Assembly (NCBI RefSeq): GCF_000003815.2
Contig: NC_049993.1
Span: 17,059,565-17,123,564 of the forward strand
Reading direction: 5' to 3'
DNA from: Branchiostoma floridae
Lineage: Eukaryota; Chordata; Leptocardii; Amphioxiformes; Branchiostomatidae
DNA length: 64,000 nucleotides
Shown here: positions 34,552-48,717 of the stretch, in pieces
Position numbering within the stretch: position 1 is the stretch's first letter
Layout: each line of letters opens with the position of its first letter
Notes under the pieces: generated by a model
Told to the model about the DNA's origin: nothing
Seen by the model: the letters and a program-made list of their open reading frames with translations, nothing else
Databases searched by the model: none
Position numbers and translations under genes: made by a program

Positions 34552-37500
34552 CAAAACCTGTCCTTATCTCCTTCTTACTTGTATATCCACAGCTACACGT
34601 CCGATGGGAAGGTTGGGACGACGAAAGCGGGATATCTGAGTATGAAGTCGGCCTCAGCAGTACCGAGTTAGGAACAGTTTCTCCGGACATCCACCCTTAC
34701 ACGTCATCAAAGTCCCACCCTGAGCTGACGCTGTACCACCCGAACCTGGCGCAGGGGGCGCTGTTTTACATCGTCATCCGGGCAACCAACAGGGCTCTTC
34801 TGTCTACTTCAAAGGTACCTGAAACAATATCATGCATGTAATCTAGAAGTGCATGTCTGAAAATGAATATGTTTTTAATTCTCTGAGTTGGTAGATATCT
34901 GCCATCTAAACAACTGGCTGGGGAGACCCGAAAGTACTTTTTTTTTATCTGAGCAACATATTTCGACATTAAGGTGTAAACAATTACTTTTATGTAGTTT
35001 TGTATACATTGGAATGAATGATTTCATGATTGACAAAATAAAGGTGGACAGAAAAGCTAAAACTGCATGGAACAATGACCATGCTATAACTTCTTCCGTA
35101 TCAGAATATCGCTTGATTTTTAAACAATATAATCTAAGTTTCACATGGGGACTTTTGCATCACAGGTGTTTGGTCCTGTAACTGTTGACGTCACACCACC
35201 AGTCATCGACACAGCGATCAACGTGACACACACGGCACTCAACAATGACGACTTCCTGGTGGCTTCGTGGTCGGAGGGCTCGATCTATGACACTGAAGAT
35301 CCGACAGATCTTGAACTGGAGGTAGCTGCTGGTGAGTTCAGTCATTCGGTAAAACTTAGGCATTACTTTGTGAGGTTATATACGAAATACTACAAGACTA
35401 ATTATGTCGATTGCAAATAGAAGCATTATCAAACGAAAAATAATGCTGTCATCATTCCATAGAAAGAAACACCTTTAGATGGTGTTGAAAGGTTTCATAA
35501 ATGAGTTGCTAATTTACTCCTTCATAGCCATTGCTATATTTAACATCGTATTCTTGTTTAAAACAATTTTGGAAAAATTGTACCAATTTCAGGTCACAAT
35601 CCAGGAGGAACAGAGCTGTTTGCGTTTACCCCAATGAAATATTCCCTTGAGCCAAACTCTCTCTTCCCCACCGCGTCATGTGTGGCCCTTCCCGTGAGTC
35701 AATTCGAGTGGCATCTCCATGGCGACCGGGTCTACTACGTTACGTTGAGGGTCACGAACTCTGCGGGTCTGACGTCATCTCTGACGTCGACACCATATGA
35801 CCACATTGTGGAGCTACCGTCCGTGGGAGTGGTGTTTGAACTGGCAGGGTCGGCGGCAAATGATACTTTACGGGTAAGTATTACCAATACATACCGACGT
35901 CGCGTTTATTGTCTTAACGTTAGATCTTCTTTGTCTTCCGGCATCTCTCAGCATCAATTATTTTTCCTATGCTTATATTTTCTACTTGTGCATTTTTTTT
36001 CAGAATCCTCCGGACATAGACCACCAAACCAGCCAATCAGAGATCAGATGTCGTTGGTTCGGCTTTGCGCATGCGTACCAGGACATCTGGTACCTCGCAG
36101 GTGTTGGTAGTGTTCCCGGTTTGGATGACGTAGTGCCTTTAGAGGTCATCGGAGCATCTACGTCACACGTGTTCGCTGGACTAAGTCTCCAACATTTTCA
36201 GGTTAGGCTGGAAAGTTTTACTTACCTTATTGGGCGTGCAGTCAAACTAGCCTACATTTCACAGGGGAAGCTTTCACCTAATACTCTATGAATATGTGGA
36301 AAAATTGAAAAATACGTTGATAATCAGATATTTGAAGATCTTTGTTCTGGACTTTGTAAGTGAAGTACTGTTATTGTGACTAACGTTTTGAGCACTCAAA
36401 ACACTTGCTAAATGTTAAGTTACAGAGAGGAAGAGAAATCTTTGGCATTCCAATTAAGAATACATTCAATATTGAGATCAAATGTAATGTCTTTAATGTA
36501 GTGCACTTGTTTTGAAGTAACAAATATTTGTTTTTCTCCAAGTAGAGGTATTTTGTCACCGTGGTGGCAAGAACTGAGGCCGGTGAAGTGAACGCCACGT
36601 CAGACGGTGTGGCAGTGTTACCTCAGGACAGGGAGTTAGTTGGAGCCACAGTTTCTGATGGAGCCTGTCACACTCCAAGTAAGTATTATGTTTATTGAAA
36701 TCCGACATTCCCACCCATAGGGTGAACCACTGCAACAACACAGCTGATGTAAAGCTGCATAGCACACCAGTTTCACAATCAGCCGACAGGAGATGCATGA
36801 TTTTGCTTTGTTTGTACCTGTTGATTAAGAGTTAAATCTAGAGCCCATTTGCGTATGAAATTGATGATTGAACAACATGCATTGGTTATCAATGACATGA
36901 GAAAATAGATACTTCAAACGAGTAATATGCGTTGATGTTTTGTTGAAGAGAGATTTTAAATCAATGACATGGGTGCTCTCTTTTGTCTTTTTGCTAGTTC
37001 GGTTCAACGAGACATTGTTAACGCACCACACGGCAATGGCTTTTCCCGCGTCATGTGCGGACGACATTGACTTCCAGGCGTCCACCACAACCGTGCACAG
37101 CTTCTGGAGCGTCCCGAAACCAATGGAAGACTTCGTGTCGTACGTTCGCTGGACTTTGGAGAGAGAGCAGTCTGCTAGAGGGTAGGCTTACGTTCGTTTG
37201 TCTTGAGAGCCGGTGTACAACTTTATGACGTAACACATAAATGGTGTATTCTTTTTTGGCAAATGCAGGCTGGGCCTGGTTATCAAAGAATTATCCACAT
37301 CTATACTTTCTTTCCTGAAGATTATAATAAGAGATTCATAAGAAATAATAAAGAACTGTAGGCTATCGGCCCATTAGTCACAGAACTGTAGTCCAATCAA
37401 CACCAATGACAGTATGTTGTGTATTATGTTAATGTCGAAAAATATACTGATATTATGGTTTTGACGATCGTTTGTCTTTGTTTCCATGTACAGATCAATT

Positions 37501-40500
37501 GGTGCTCCAAGTCTGCAGATAGCAAGTGTTTGATAGATAATCATATAATTGATAGCATCGTTGTTGTTTATGGTTTATCTTCCAGCACAACTTGGGAGGC
37601 TGTCAGAACGATACAAGAGGCTCCAAACACCGGTTTCCTTGTGGCAACAGAGCTGCATCTGTCACCAGGCGGACACTACCGCTCCGCGCTGCAGTTCTGC
37701 CACCAAGATGGCTGCTTCCGCCCCACGGTGTCCGATGGATTCTGGGTAACAGCGGAACCACCGGTGCCGAACGAAATTGTCAGTTTAGTCTATGACGATG
37801 CAAACATGACGCTCACCTTTTCGTGGAACGAGTTTGTCACCACAGAGCTGGCTGGGAACGAGGCAATACAGACGATGGCAATGGGTGGCTATGAGTGGAC
37901 TCTCTCCGTGACTGGGAAGGAGAGCTCGGCACTGGGAACGATCCTGTATCCATGGCAACCTGTCGTCGACTTGACAAGATCAGGACAAAATGTGAGCAAA
38001 TATATGTTTAAGTTGTAGAGCATATTCATGTGACAAAGTATGTTGGTGTTTATTTAATAAAACTTTTTAGACATGAAAAAAAATCTTGGGAACACTCAGT
38101 TGCATACTTAGTACTTTGCCCAATTCAAAAATTAGATAATTGAAGGGTATCTTTGAGCATGCTAAAACACAAAGATGCCGTGTATACCTAAGTTACAATG
38201 AAGGACACAAATACTGCAATCACTTACAGTTGCTATGATATTGTCTTTCATTGTGTGAAAATTGAAATGATTGGAGTGATTGTAAGCTGTATGTTTTTGT
38301 AAGTTTAGACATGAGACTAGATGCTGGAGTGTAGGCCTATGCCACAGCATATGCTTCATGATCCCACATTTCTTCACAACATCCAGATATCAGCTAATGT
38401 CGCCCTCCCCAACCCCCTGGAGTTCACCACCTGTATAAAACTTGTTCTCCGCGGTAAGAACAAGGCGGGGCTTTACTCCGTGACATCACGAGAAATTCAC
38501 GACTGCAACGATCCCGGGTCTGTCAACATCTGTGACCCCGTTGTCTTTGACGCCGTCCCTGATTTCAATTCAACATTGTCTGAAACCAGGTAAGATGAAC
38601 ATTGGATGAAAACAGATGGCATCATTATAGGTATAAATCGTGAGACAGACGCGCGTAGACTCAATCTGTACAGACGCTAACCCAATAAAGTTGGCCGTAG
38701 GATGGAGATGATGATGATAAGGATAACTTTAAAATGGATTTACGTCATTCACAGAAAAAGAAAGATTGTTAGTGCTTCATCTTAGAGCTCTACGCATACA
38801 GTACTATTAAGACTCAATACATTCATATTCTTTTCCCCACAGTGGCATCTCATTATCCACGAACCATTTCTGGACAGTCCCAGATGAGGACTTCACTCGT
38901 TCCCGGGACACCCTGGCCGCAGCCTGGCCCTCCCTCAGACACGGGGACTACTACTGGAAGGTTCTCTCCGCGGACTCCATCCAGCGCTGGTCTTACCACA
39001 GACACGGGAACGGCATCAACTATCACTCCTTCCGCTGTGACGAACCGGAGACGCTGAGATGTGGTCAAACAAAGGTAAGCCTTATGAAACACAGTCAAAA
39101 GGTAGAAAGACTGAATGCATTGTTGACCGTTTCCAGGATCATGTCCAGTTGCTTGAGTAATTGCTATTTGGCGTATCTTATTACATGGATGTCTATCCTT
39201 TATCGACGACATAATGCATATTTCGAAAACTGTCTTTACCTGTTAATCTACACTACAATGTGATACTACAAAACTTAATCTCTTGAACATTTCTCATTAT
39301 CAGAAAAAGGGTTTACAAACCATTTGCCTAGCAAAGACTAACTTCATCTCCATAACAAAAATGTTTCTTCCAGCTAAATTTTGTGAACGTGCGAGGACTG
39401 GAGCTACAGAACGGCCAGCGGTACTTCGTCTGCGTGTTTGCGGAGGAGACGATTCTGAAGTACGAGAAGTTCCAGCAGGTCGCGGCGGAAGTTTCCGTGT
39501 GTTCCAACGGAGTGGTGGTGGACACGGAACCGCCTGTGCCTGGAGAAGTGCGTGCTGGGTGGGGGAACGAGAACTACCAGGTTTGTATGTCTAGTGCTTA
39601 TTCATTTATATCGCCACTATTTGTTTATCCACCCCTTCAACCATTTTTAGTCATTCATTTATTCGTTCATTATCTAATTCAAGTAGTCTTCCAAAATTGC
39701 TCACTCATGCATTTTATTCCTTGACCTTGTTATATGGTACAGAATATCTGAAATAGATAATCTTAATATAACTGAGTATTCAGCACTAAGGACAGGTATA
39801 TCGAATGTGTGTCAATAACGTAAAGGCCCAAGTGGACGATGCAACACCAACTGTCCATCTCTCTTTATAAACTCTCTTCCAGACATCTACTACATTGTTG
39901 ACGATTGTTTGGGAGTCGTTCAGAGATGTGGAAGTTCACGGAAACACCGGACATCAGCACTCTGGGGTCGTCAAGTACGAGTATGCCATAGGTATGTCAA
40001 ATACTTTCCATATTGCCACATATTTGATGTGAGAAGTACACTCTAGCCTGCTAAATCACCCTTCTAGCAGCTCTTACAATAGTCAGCCCCAAGTTGCTTG
40101 AAGTCCAACATCTCCAAGCCATGAGGGTTGAAAAATCCTTATCCTGTTGGTTTATACATGCCAGACTCTGTTTCCATTGTGCTGTAGGCTGTAATGACTG
40201 GTTTCCATAATGAGGGACTAACTTGAACAGTGATAAAGAATCCTGAGCTCCTTTCGGTTGTTTCGGGAATTGGACCTGTTCTCTAGAGTTTGAGGTCACA
40301 AGTTTCCATTCTATGCCATTTTCAAATTTTGTTAGCCCTGCAAAGCAATGGCTTACAAAATGTATGGATGAATGAACTTAAAATGTCGGGTGTCTTTCCA
40401 GGGACCTCCCCGGAATTGGTGGACGTCCGTCAGTTTGTGGATGTCGGTTTGACAAATCACATTGTCGCTCGTGGCTTACTTCTTCAGAGTGGGCACACGT

Positions 40501-43500
40501 ACTACGTCACTGTGAGAGGTAGGTAACCCCGATTTGGATTCCTTCCTTTCAACATGGCTTTATAGGCCATTTAAACTTTAGCTAATGTGTCATCAAGTAT
40601 ATCCAGGTTTACCAGGAAGAACATGTGAAAGACATGCACAGAAATACAACGAGTGTGCGCTGGGTTTGTACAATTAACTTTCTTATCCAGTGATATAGCA
40701 ACCTGTTGAAACAATTCAAGGATTGCTATTCATATCTTAAGAGTTGTCGATTTATATGGCATTGCATAACATGTACTAAATACAATTTTATCAATTCCTT
40801 TAATTACAACATAGAATTTGATTTACATTAAGCTTGACATCTTCCAGCGACCGATCATGTTGGGCTCCAAGCAACGGCGACGTCTGCAGGGTTAACCATC
40901 GACACAACGCCTCCTTCTGTCACGAACACCCGCATAGACGTGGGAGGGCGTTACCTCATGTCTACTGACGTGGTGTCAGTCAACTGGGACGGGATGTTCT
41001 TTGATCTTGAGAGTGGTAAGCTTTATAAACAAAAGTAGGAGCATCCAGAGCTAGCGCAAGGCAATGTGAGATCTTTGTCATGTCATGCAATGGTGGTGCA
41101 CCAAGTAGATCTGCGTTAACTTTGTACCAGTGTATAGAAATGATAGATAAAATATATCAGGTTGCACAGTTCCCCACTAACATCCATTTTTTCTTCTTTG
41201 ATGTATTTTACGATGTTCATTTTAAAAAGTAGTATGTATTTCATTTTTTGTGAAACAACCTTTTTCTTTCCTCTACGATCTCTAGGAGTGAGAGAGTATG
41301 CCTGGTGTATTGGGTCACAGCCAGGTCATGATGACGTCATGCCGTACGATGACGTCGGCCCAGAGGAGCAGGCGTCATCCGACCCCAGCACCCGTCTGGG
41401 TCTCATGGAGGGACACACATACTTTCTTACAATCAAGGTGCGTGATTTGTGGAATCATGTTGGCTGAGTTACTGCTGTTTAGAAGGTTATGTTTACTAAG
41501 AATTTTGTTTGTATCTGGTTATTATAAGCATTCATCATCAATGATTCATTTCTTAATGGGTTTTAGTGGTATTTGACATTTGCTTAAGTATGTGACATGA
41601 TGGAGAAATGATTATGATTAGATATTTTTAAACCCACAACAACGTCCATCGGAACCGCGGTTATTTAGTATGCCTTTGTGATTTACAGAATATTTCATAA
41701 TCTAAGGCTTGCATATTTCAGAAAGCTTAGGAGAAAGAGATAACACTTTGGCGCTCCAATTACATCTGCCATTTCCCTTCCTCAGGCGACGAACGGGGCA
41801 GGTCTCGCCGCCACAGCCTCGTCCTGGGGGTTTGTAGTGGAGGCGTCCCCTCCCCTGCCTGGGTTCGTGCGTGATGGCGGGCAGCAGGACATCGACTATC
41901 AGGTAAACGTCATTATACCCCCTTCACAATAGGCGCGATTCGATCGGAAGACTAGTTTACGAACTCTGAATGACATTTTCGTGAGTAAGACGTCCGGTGT
42001 TCTCACGATCATCTTGCGATTTTTACGGATCGCCGGCAGTTTTCAGGAGTCTTACGACGGTCGCGGTGCAGCGAAACATGTTCTTAACATATGCGACTAG
42101 TCGAAGGAAATCTCCAAAATCGCACAGCTCGTTACCGAGTCGCAGATTGTGCGTACAAATCGTGTGTACCTTGCAAGGGTATCGGTCAATAGTCTTGCGT
42201 CAATCCAACGATTGAAGACCGATAGGCGAGCAAAGACATAGTTATTAATCATCGAGCGCAAATCGGATGGCGAACGCCCGTCAGTTGGGCAACGTTCGGG
42301 CGACGTTCGCCCGACTTCCGTTTGTTTACAAATATTGAATTTCTGGGAATGTGAGGGTAATTCTAACATTGTGGCCCCTGTGGCAGTATGTAGGCTGGCT
42401 TTGTGACACACTTTCTTTTCTTGCGTCATTTCTATTATGCCCGCGCATTCCATTCATTGGTTAAAAAGATTCCGACAACAAAATAAGCAACATTTATTGA
42501 TCTCTTGCCTTTTTTGAGGAACGTTTTGTGTTACCTTGTCCGCGTGCAAGAGGTCATGGGAGGTTTATTATCATAGATTTATTCACCGTCGATCTCACGA
42601 GCCTCGCGTATATGTGAGGGGGACAGTTTTGAGGCGAAAAATACGCAAGACCATCTTAAGATCTTAAAATCAGCCGACCTTCCTGCGATCGCGAAGAACG
42701 TCCGAAGATCGTATATAATGTGAAGGGGGTATTACACCTCTCTCTGTGTTGAATATATTCATAGATGGATTAAATTCATTTTCATGGATATTAAAAGCTA
42801 TGAACATTCAACTGATGAGGGTATGTTAGGCTCTTTTCATTATGTCTTCCTTAATTTTCGTCTTTATTTACTTTTCGACTGTCTTTATTTATTTACCGCT
42901 CCTTTATTTTTTGTTCTTCCGTCCTTGTACCTTTGTTCCCTCAGTCATTTCTTTCTTCCCGGTAGCTTTTCCTTCCTTCTATTCCCCAACATTGGATTTC
43001 TTTACTTTTTTTTCTTTTCAACGGTTAATGGGAGATCTGGACAAGACATTAACAACATTATACATTTGTCCTGTCCAGCACGACCTGTCCACCATCAGCG
43101 TCACGTGGGGCGGTTTCCGCGAGCCTCATACCGACATAGCCGAGTACTCGTGGATGGTCGGCACGTGCTCGGGTTGTGATGATGTCATGGAGGAACAACA
43201 TGTCGGACTCATGACTGGTAATTATGCATATCAGTCATGCTTAAAATGCGTTAAGATACGTGTTTATTCAATAGTATTCTCGCAAAGCTTTTGTTGAGTC
43301 TTGTACTTGTGTCTTGGTTAGAAAGGACTCTTAGCAATAGCAACCAAGCTTAGAATTAGACATTGAAGCTAGAATTATCTCCCTTTCCTTCTTGTAACCC
43401 GCATTTGATACTAGCTTTAAACTAAGCTGGACCAACATGATTTTTTTTTATTTCTTTTGGCTATTTTAGAGGCCAGCGCAACAGACCTGAACCTCCAGCC

Positions 43501-46500
43501 AGGAGTGAATTACATCGTGACAGTGACGGCCTGTAACACCGCGGACCTCTGTACCACCGCCAGTTCTGACGGAGTCGTCCCGGACACCTCTCCTCCTCTA
43601 GCCGGGCTCGTACTGGACGGGAACAGCGATGGAGATATTCAGTACCAGGCGTCCAGGTAGAATGGAACATGAATTTTATTTTTATTTTCCTTCTAAATAA
43701 CACTGGTAAGTTATCACACATTCCCTACTACCGCTTGGTTATCAAGCGGAAGTAGGGAATGTGTGAGCCTGTAATGCCCCATGATTGAAACAAATACTCT
43801 AAATGAACCCTTACTCTTCTTGAGAAATACATTCGAACGTAAAGGCTCCCCCCATACAATGCATAATGTCCCCGCTAAAGGACGATTTGAGGTATGAGAA
43901 TTAAAGCTCATCTGTGTTGTGTTGAATTGATCCGATAGTAACACCAAGCAATTCAAGCTGTTTCAACAAAAGAATGGTTGCTTCACAACCATTGGTTATG
44001 TGTTAAAAAGGACGACTAAAAGGGTAGTCTAATCCCATACACACAGCTACCATGGCATCAAAAGTTACATTTTTGAACATGAAATGTGATATGCCTTTCA
44101 ATATCAGGACGACAATACGGGCCCATTGGTTCAATTTCCATGACCCCCACACCGGACTGTCCCATTACGAGTGGAGGGTGGGCACCAGTGCCGGTGCTGA
44201 GGACATCCTACCGTCTACCGGGCTGCACGAGTCTGAGCAAGCCTTCGCCTCGGGCTTAGACCCACCACTGCCGCTGGGGGTTCCACTGTTCGTGACCATC
44301 AGGGCGTACAATAAAGCAGGTGAGTGGGCAGGCAATGCTGTCAGCATCTTTGATAGATATTAATGCTCTGGTCGCCTTTGCATCTTTGTCTGATAAAGTA
44401 TTTCGGGGAGGGCCTGTCTGTCTCTTTTGTCTGTGTGCATTTCTATGTTTTCCAATACTCTCAGCATTTCCAACATTTCGTGAAGGAGGTGAAGTCTTGT
44501 TTCTCTGATTGCCTCGTTCTGGTTCAATTTGTATTGGAACTCGCAGGTTAGGAGCAAGCGAGAGAAAAACATAATTCTATACAAAGGGGCCATACAATAC
44601 CCGCCCCTTCTAGAATAAAAATCATTATTATGGTACGTTCAAGACCGTTCAAGAATCCGTGAAAGAACATGAAATGATGTATCAACCTAACACAGTTAAT
44701 TACTTTACTTAAGCATTAAGTAGACGCCATATATATTTTGAATTGTTGCCTACTTTGCCTGAAACAAACCTTGCATGTCTGAACACACAGGACTTTGGGT
44801 GGAGAGATCTTCTGACGGGTTCACTGTAGACAACACCCCGCCGTCAACCGTCATCAACCCTACATTCGATTGCACACTCGGCTCTGCTGTACCAAATACA
44901 CAGGTGATAACGAGATACATCCACTTATAAGAAATCTAAAGCTTTAAAATGGACAGGTATTGTCAACGTTTGAAAGTCTAAGATGTGTGGATCAAATCAA
45001 AGTCTAATTGCATTTTTGTATATATTTCAGCTGAAAATCTTCCGTATGACATATATAAATACAAATTTGAAACTTGGGTCAATCTTAAATGCTGTATTTA
45101 CCAAACTCTAGATTTTCCAAATTGTCATTGTGCTATAGTTTAAACATATCGTGTATATCAGGTTTGGAGAGACACCTTGAGAGCCATATGGGACTTTGCT
45201 GACCAGGAGAGTCCGCTGCTGTACCACGTGGTCAGCCTGTACACTCATCATCAGTCTGACCTGGTCACGGAGTCCGTCCGGTTGCCAGGCGACGCAGACG
45301 GCCACGCCTTCTCCAACCTGACGCTACACGACGGAGACACGTACTACGTCAAGGTCACGGCGTGTAACGCCGCCATGCTGTGCACAACGAGGGAATCACC
45401 TGGACACATGGTGTGTTGGGAACTTGCATACGTGAAAGTTTTCTGAAACAGCAAATATTCTAGTCTGTACTCTGATTCTGCACTTAGTCTAAAAAAATCA
45501 GCCCTTCAACTAACTTTTGATGAGTTGATGAGTCTAACCGAAATCAATGACAAAACTTTGAACAAAGAACAAATATTCCTCATACTATAGATGGATTCCA
45601 CGCCTCCGACAGTCGGTACCTTCGCCGTCGCCACTGATCACGTGACGGCGCTAGGGCGTGACGTAGACGGTCACATGACGTACTGGCAGACCATTGGCCC
45701 AACCGGGCCGCACCTTCGACTTGCTTGGCTGGGGTTCGCTGATCCACACAGCGGCATAGACCACTACCTGGTCACTGTGGGGACGTTCTATAGCGGTACA
45801 GATCTGACTCAGGTAAGCTAACAAGACAAGACATAGATCATTACCTAGTCACTGTAATGGTAAGATGGGGATTGACTAGATGACAACATGTTTCAGTCAT
45901 TAAGTGCCCACCGTGTGATGATGTACAAGCATGCAAGTCTTTAATAGAAATTCCAGACTGTTGAATTATCCGTGATAAAGTTTATATGACTGCGGATTGT
46001 TAAAGTCTACACAATACAGCATTACCATGCATCTTCAATGCCCATGTAGAAAAATGTCCTCGTACTACAAAGCAACAGGGATAGGAAGTTGAAGTCTGCC
46101 ATCGTTAATTGGCAATACACTGTTTTCTGTATCATAGAATACTGACAAAGGATTCAATTATTGGTCCTGATAAAAACACCTTACCTCCTATTCCCAGGAT
46201 GTCCCTGTAAGAGTGAACCATAACGGCAGTTTCGAGTCCTCAGGAGAAGGCCATGTGCAGCTGGGGACTGTTCCGGTCAGCAGGGACTTGGTGCCTGGAG
46301 AGAGGATCTATATCTCACTATGGGCAGTGAATACGGTGAGTATTTGAAGTATGAATATGTTTTTAACTAAACTTCCTTAACTAATATGGGTAATAAAGAT
46401 CGACACACAAAGAATAATCTTATGGTATTTAGTGATTCAATTACTTACTTACTTACTCCGGCGAGCTCGCTCGGAGTCTCCACATAACCAGTTTTCTCCA

Positions 46501-48674
46501 CCCCTCTTTGTCATCCATCGCTGCGGGAAGTTGTTGCAGGTCCAGACCGGTGTCTTCAGCAAGCTGCTTAGTGTATGACTTACGCGGTCTTCCCCTGCCC
46601 CTGTTTCCGTGGTTCGGATTCCACAGTAACAGTTTGTGCACTACTTCGTCCTTTTTCCTCCAGCAGTGACCTGCAAAACGCAGAACGTGATTCAATTAAA
46701 ATGGTATATAGTGATTCAATTAAATTAAAAGTTGAAACAATATATGCAAATTACCTTTTTGCTGAAATATTTTTATTTATGGTTATGTCCTTTAGGTTGG
46801 ATTAAACGGTGATGTAGCACACGCAACGTTTGAAACCGCCCCCTCTAACCCGACAAGTGGAGTTCTGGACCTGGTGCGCAGGTGCGAGGCACAATCCTGC
46901 CAGGGGCACTGCACATGCGCACCGAGTAACCAGAAATGTCAACCTCTCAATGCTACCTGCAATGATGTAACTGGTATGATATCCTTGCTGTCTTTGTACA
47001 AAATGTTCATGCATTGAGGTGTCTATGATCCAAAGACTACGTTGGTGAATGTATGCAAAGTCGTCACGTGATAAACGTTGTCTACCTGTTGAATTCATCT
47101 ACTTATTGCTTCACATCTATGGTATAAAGGACTATGAATGATTCATTTTGCATACGGAAATAATGAAGTGCTGTTGGAGCGTTTAGTCTATATACTATAT
47201 ATGGTCTGTTGTAATTATCATTATTTCAGAGCAAAATTTACTTGTATGTATCACTTTCCTCTTACTTTTAGTGGACGAAATGTCCTTCTGACGTCCATTT
47301 GGCAAGCAAGATAGGTAGGTAAGAAAACCATCAGTTTACAGATAATGTTTTCTTACAGGAAAGTCTCAGTTCACATCAGTTGAAGTTATTGATACCTCGG
47401 ATCTCCACACCAGCGCTCCACCTGGCCAGGACGTCAACTTTACTCGATCATCAACTTCTCTCGCCGCAAAGTGGAGAGCAGAGCAGGGCAGCAGGATTCC
47501 TGTGCAGAGGTTTTATCAAATTTAGAATTTTCTAGTCTTATAATTTAGTTTAAAACAGTTCACAAGAGAACACACTACTCGTTATTGGAACAGCCTGCTG
47601 TTTATAAACATTTTCTACCTACATGTAGTTTGTATCAAAGCTAAGTTTGAAGCGGTTACTTTTGACATTTGAAAATTATTTGAATTCTAAAATTAATGAA
47701 TCCCGTGTTATGATGACAGATATGAGTGGAGTGCAGGTCTGGCTGGGGAGGTTGCCGGAAGTCACGTGTTTGACACCAGTAAAGACCGGATATGGCATGA
47801 CGTCGGCAGTCGGACGTCAGCAGTTCTTACCCTGAGAAGGGACGGGACCTACGGTAGGTGTTACTGTAACATTTTATTGCTAAAACTTTACAGATTTCGG
47901 TATGTGTATAGTTAAAAGACTGACTGTACAATGAGGAGCCAAGAAGTCAAATCCCCCTTATTATGAGCATACAAATGGTAAGTCTTCTTCGACAGTGGTA
48001 GTCTAGGACTGCCAGGAGAGTTGTGTCGCTTCTGTGGAAAGGGGAATATTGTACCATTGACCATTGGCCTACATTCTGATTGCATTGTTTAGACACCAAA
48101 AGCTTATAGATTTGAGTGACCTTTCTTGCAGTTCCTAAGCTCGCGAAAGGATGTTTAGTTGACACAATTTTGGTATTAAGAATCGATAATAAATTATATT
48201 TTGTTATTCTGTTAATTCCAGTTTAGTTCTACTACTAGATGTTTGCTATGTACAGGTATTTTGTTAATGATATTTTTTATCATTACCTCCCAACAGCGTA
48301 CCTGGAACCACGTGTGATGTACGTCTGGTACGTGCGAGCCTGGTACAGTCAGAACGACTTTGCCATTTTCACCTCGGACGGTGTGAAGAGCCTTCCGCTG
48401 CCGCCGCAGGTGTCGTCCTCTAGAAAGGTGAACAGAAAAGGAACAAATGATTGAATGACGGAAGTCTTCGTTGTAGTCTTCTGACTCAATATGATAAACG
48501 GTACAAGACTTCATAAACGGACAGGAATTTGGTCATTACCTTACGCGTCCTATTGCCTAGATGCATTACACAATTACATTCGTTCAGTCAGATTAATACA
48601 TAAACAAAGAGGCAAATACCATGTGTGTGTAGTGTGGATAACGTTCAGCACCAAGGACAGTGTTAACGTGTTTT

Positions 48675-48717
<43 letters not shown>

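Noticed and set aside
37496-37585. Earlier acceptor for exon 37586-37991
   Set aside because: Starting at 37494 the incoming phase meets TGA; the acceptor at 37585 keeps the frame open.
42842-43297. Phe/Leu-rich 151-aa ORF
   Set aside because: The hydrophobic part is a pyrimidine-rich intron end; only 43079-43217 is a supported exon.
46453-46695. Independent minus-strand protein gene of 80 aa
   Set aside because: It is the C-terminus of a LINE protein, 5'-truncated and flanked by a target-site duplication.
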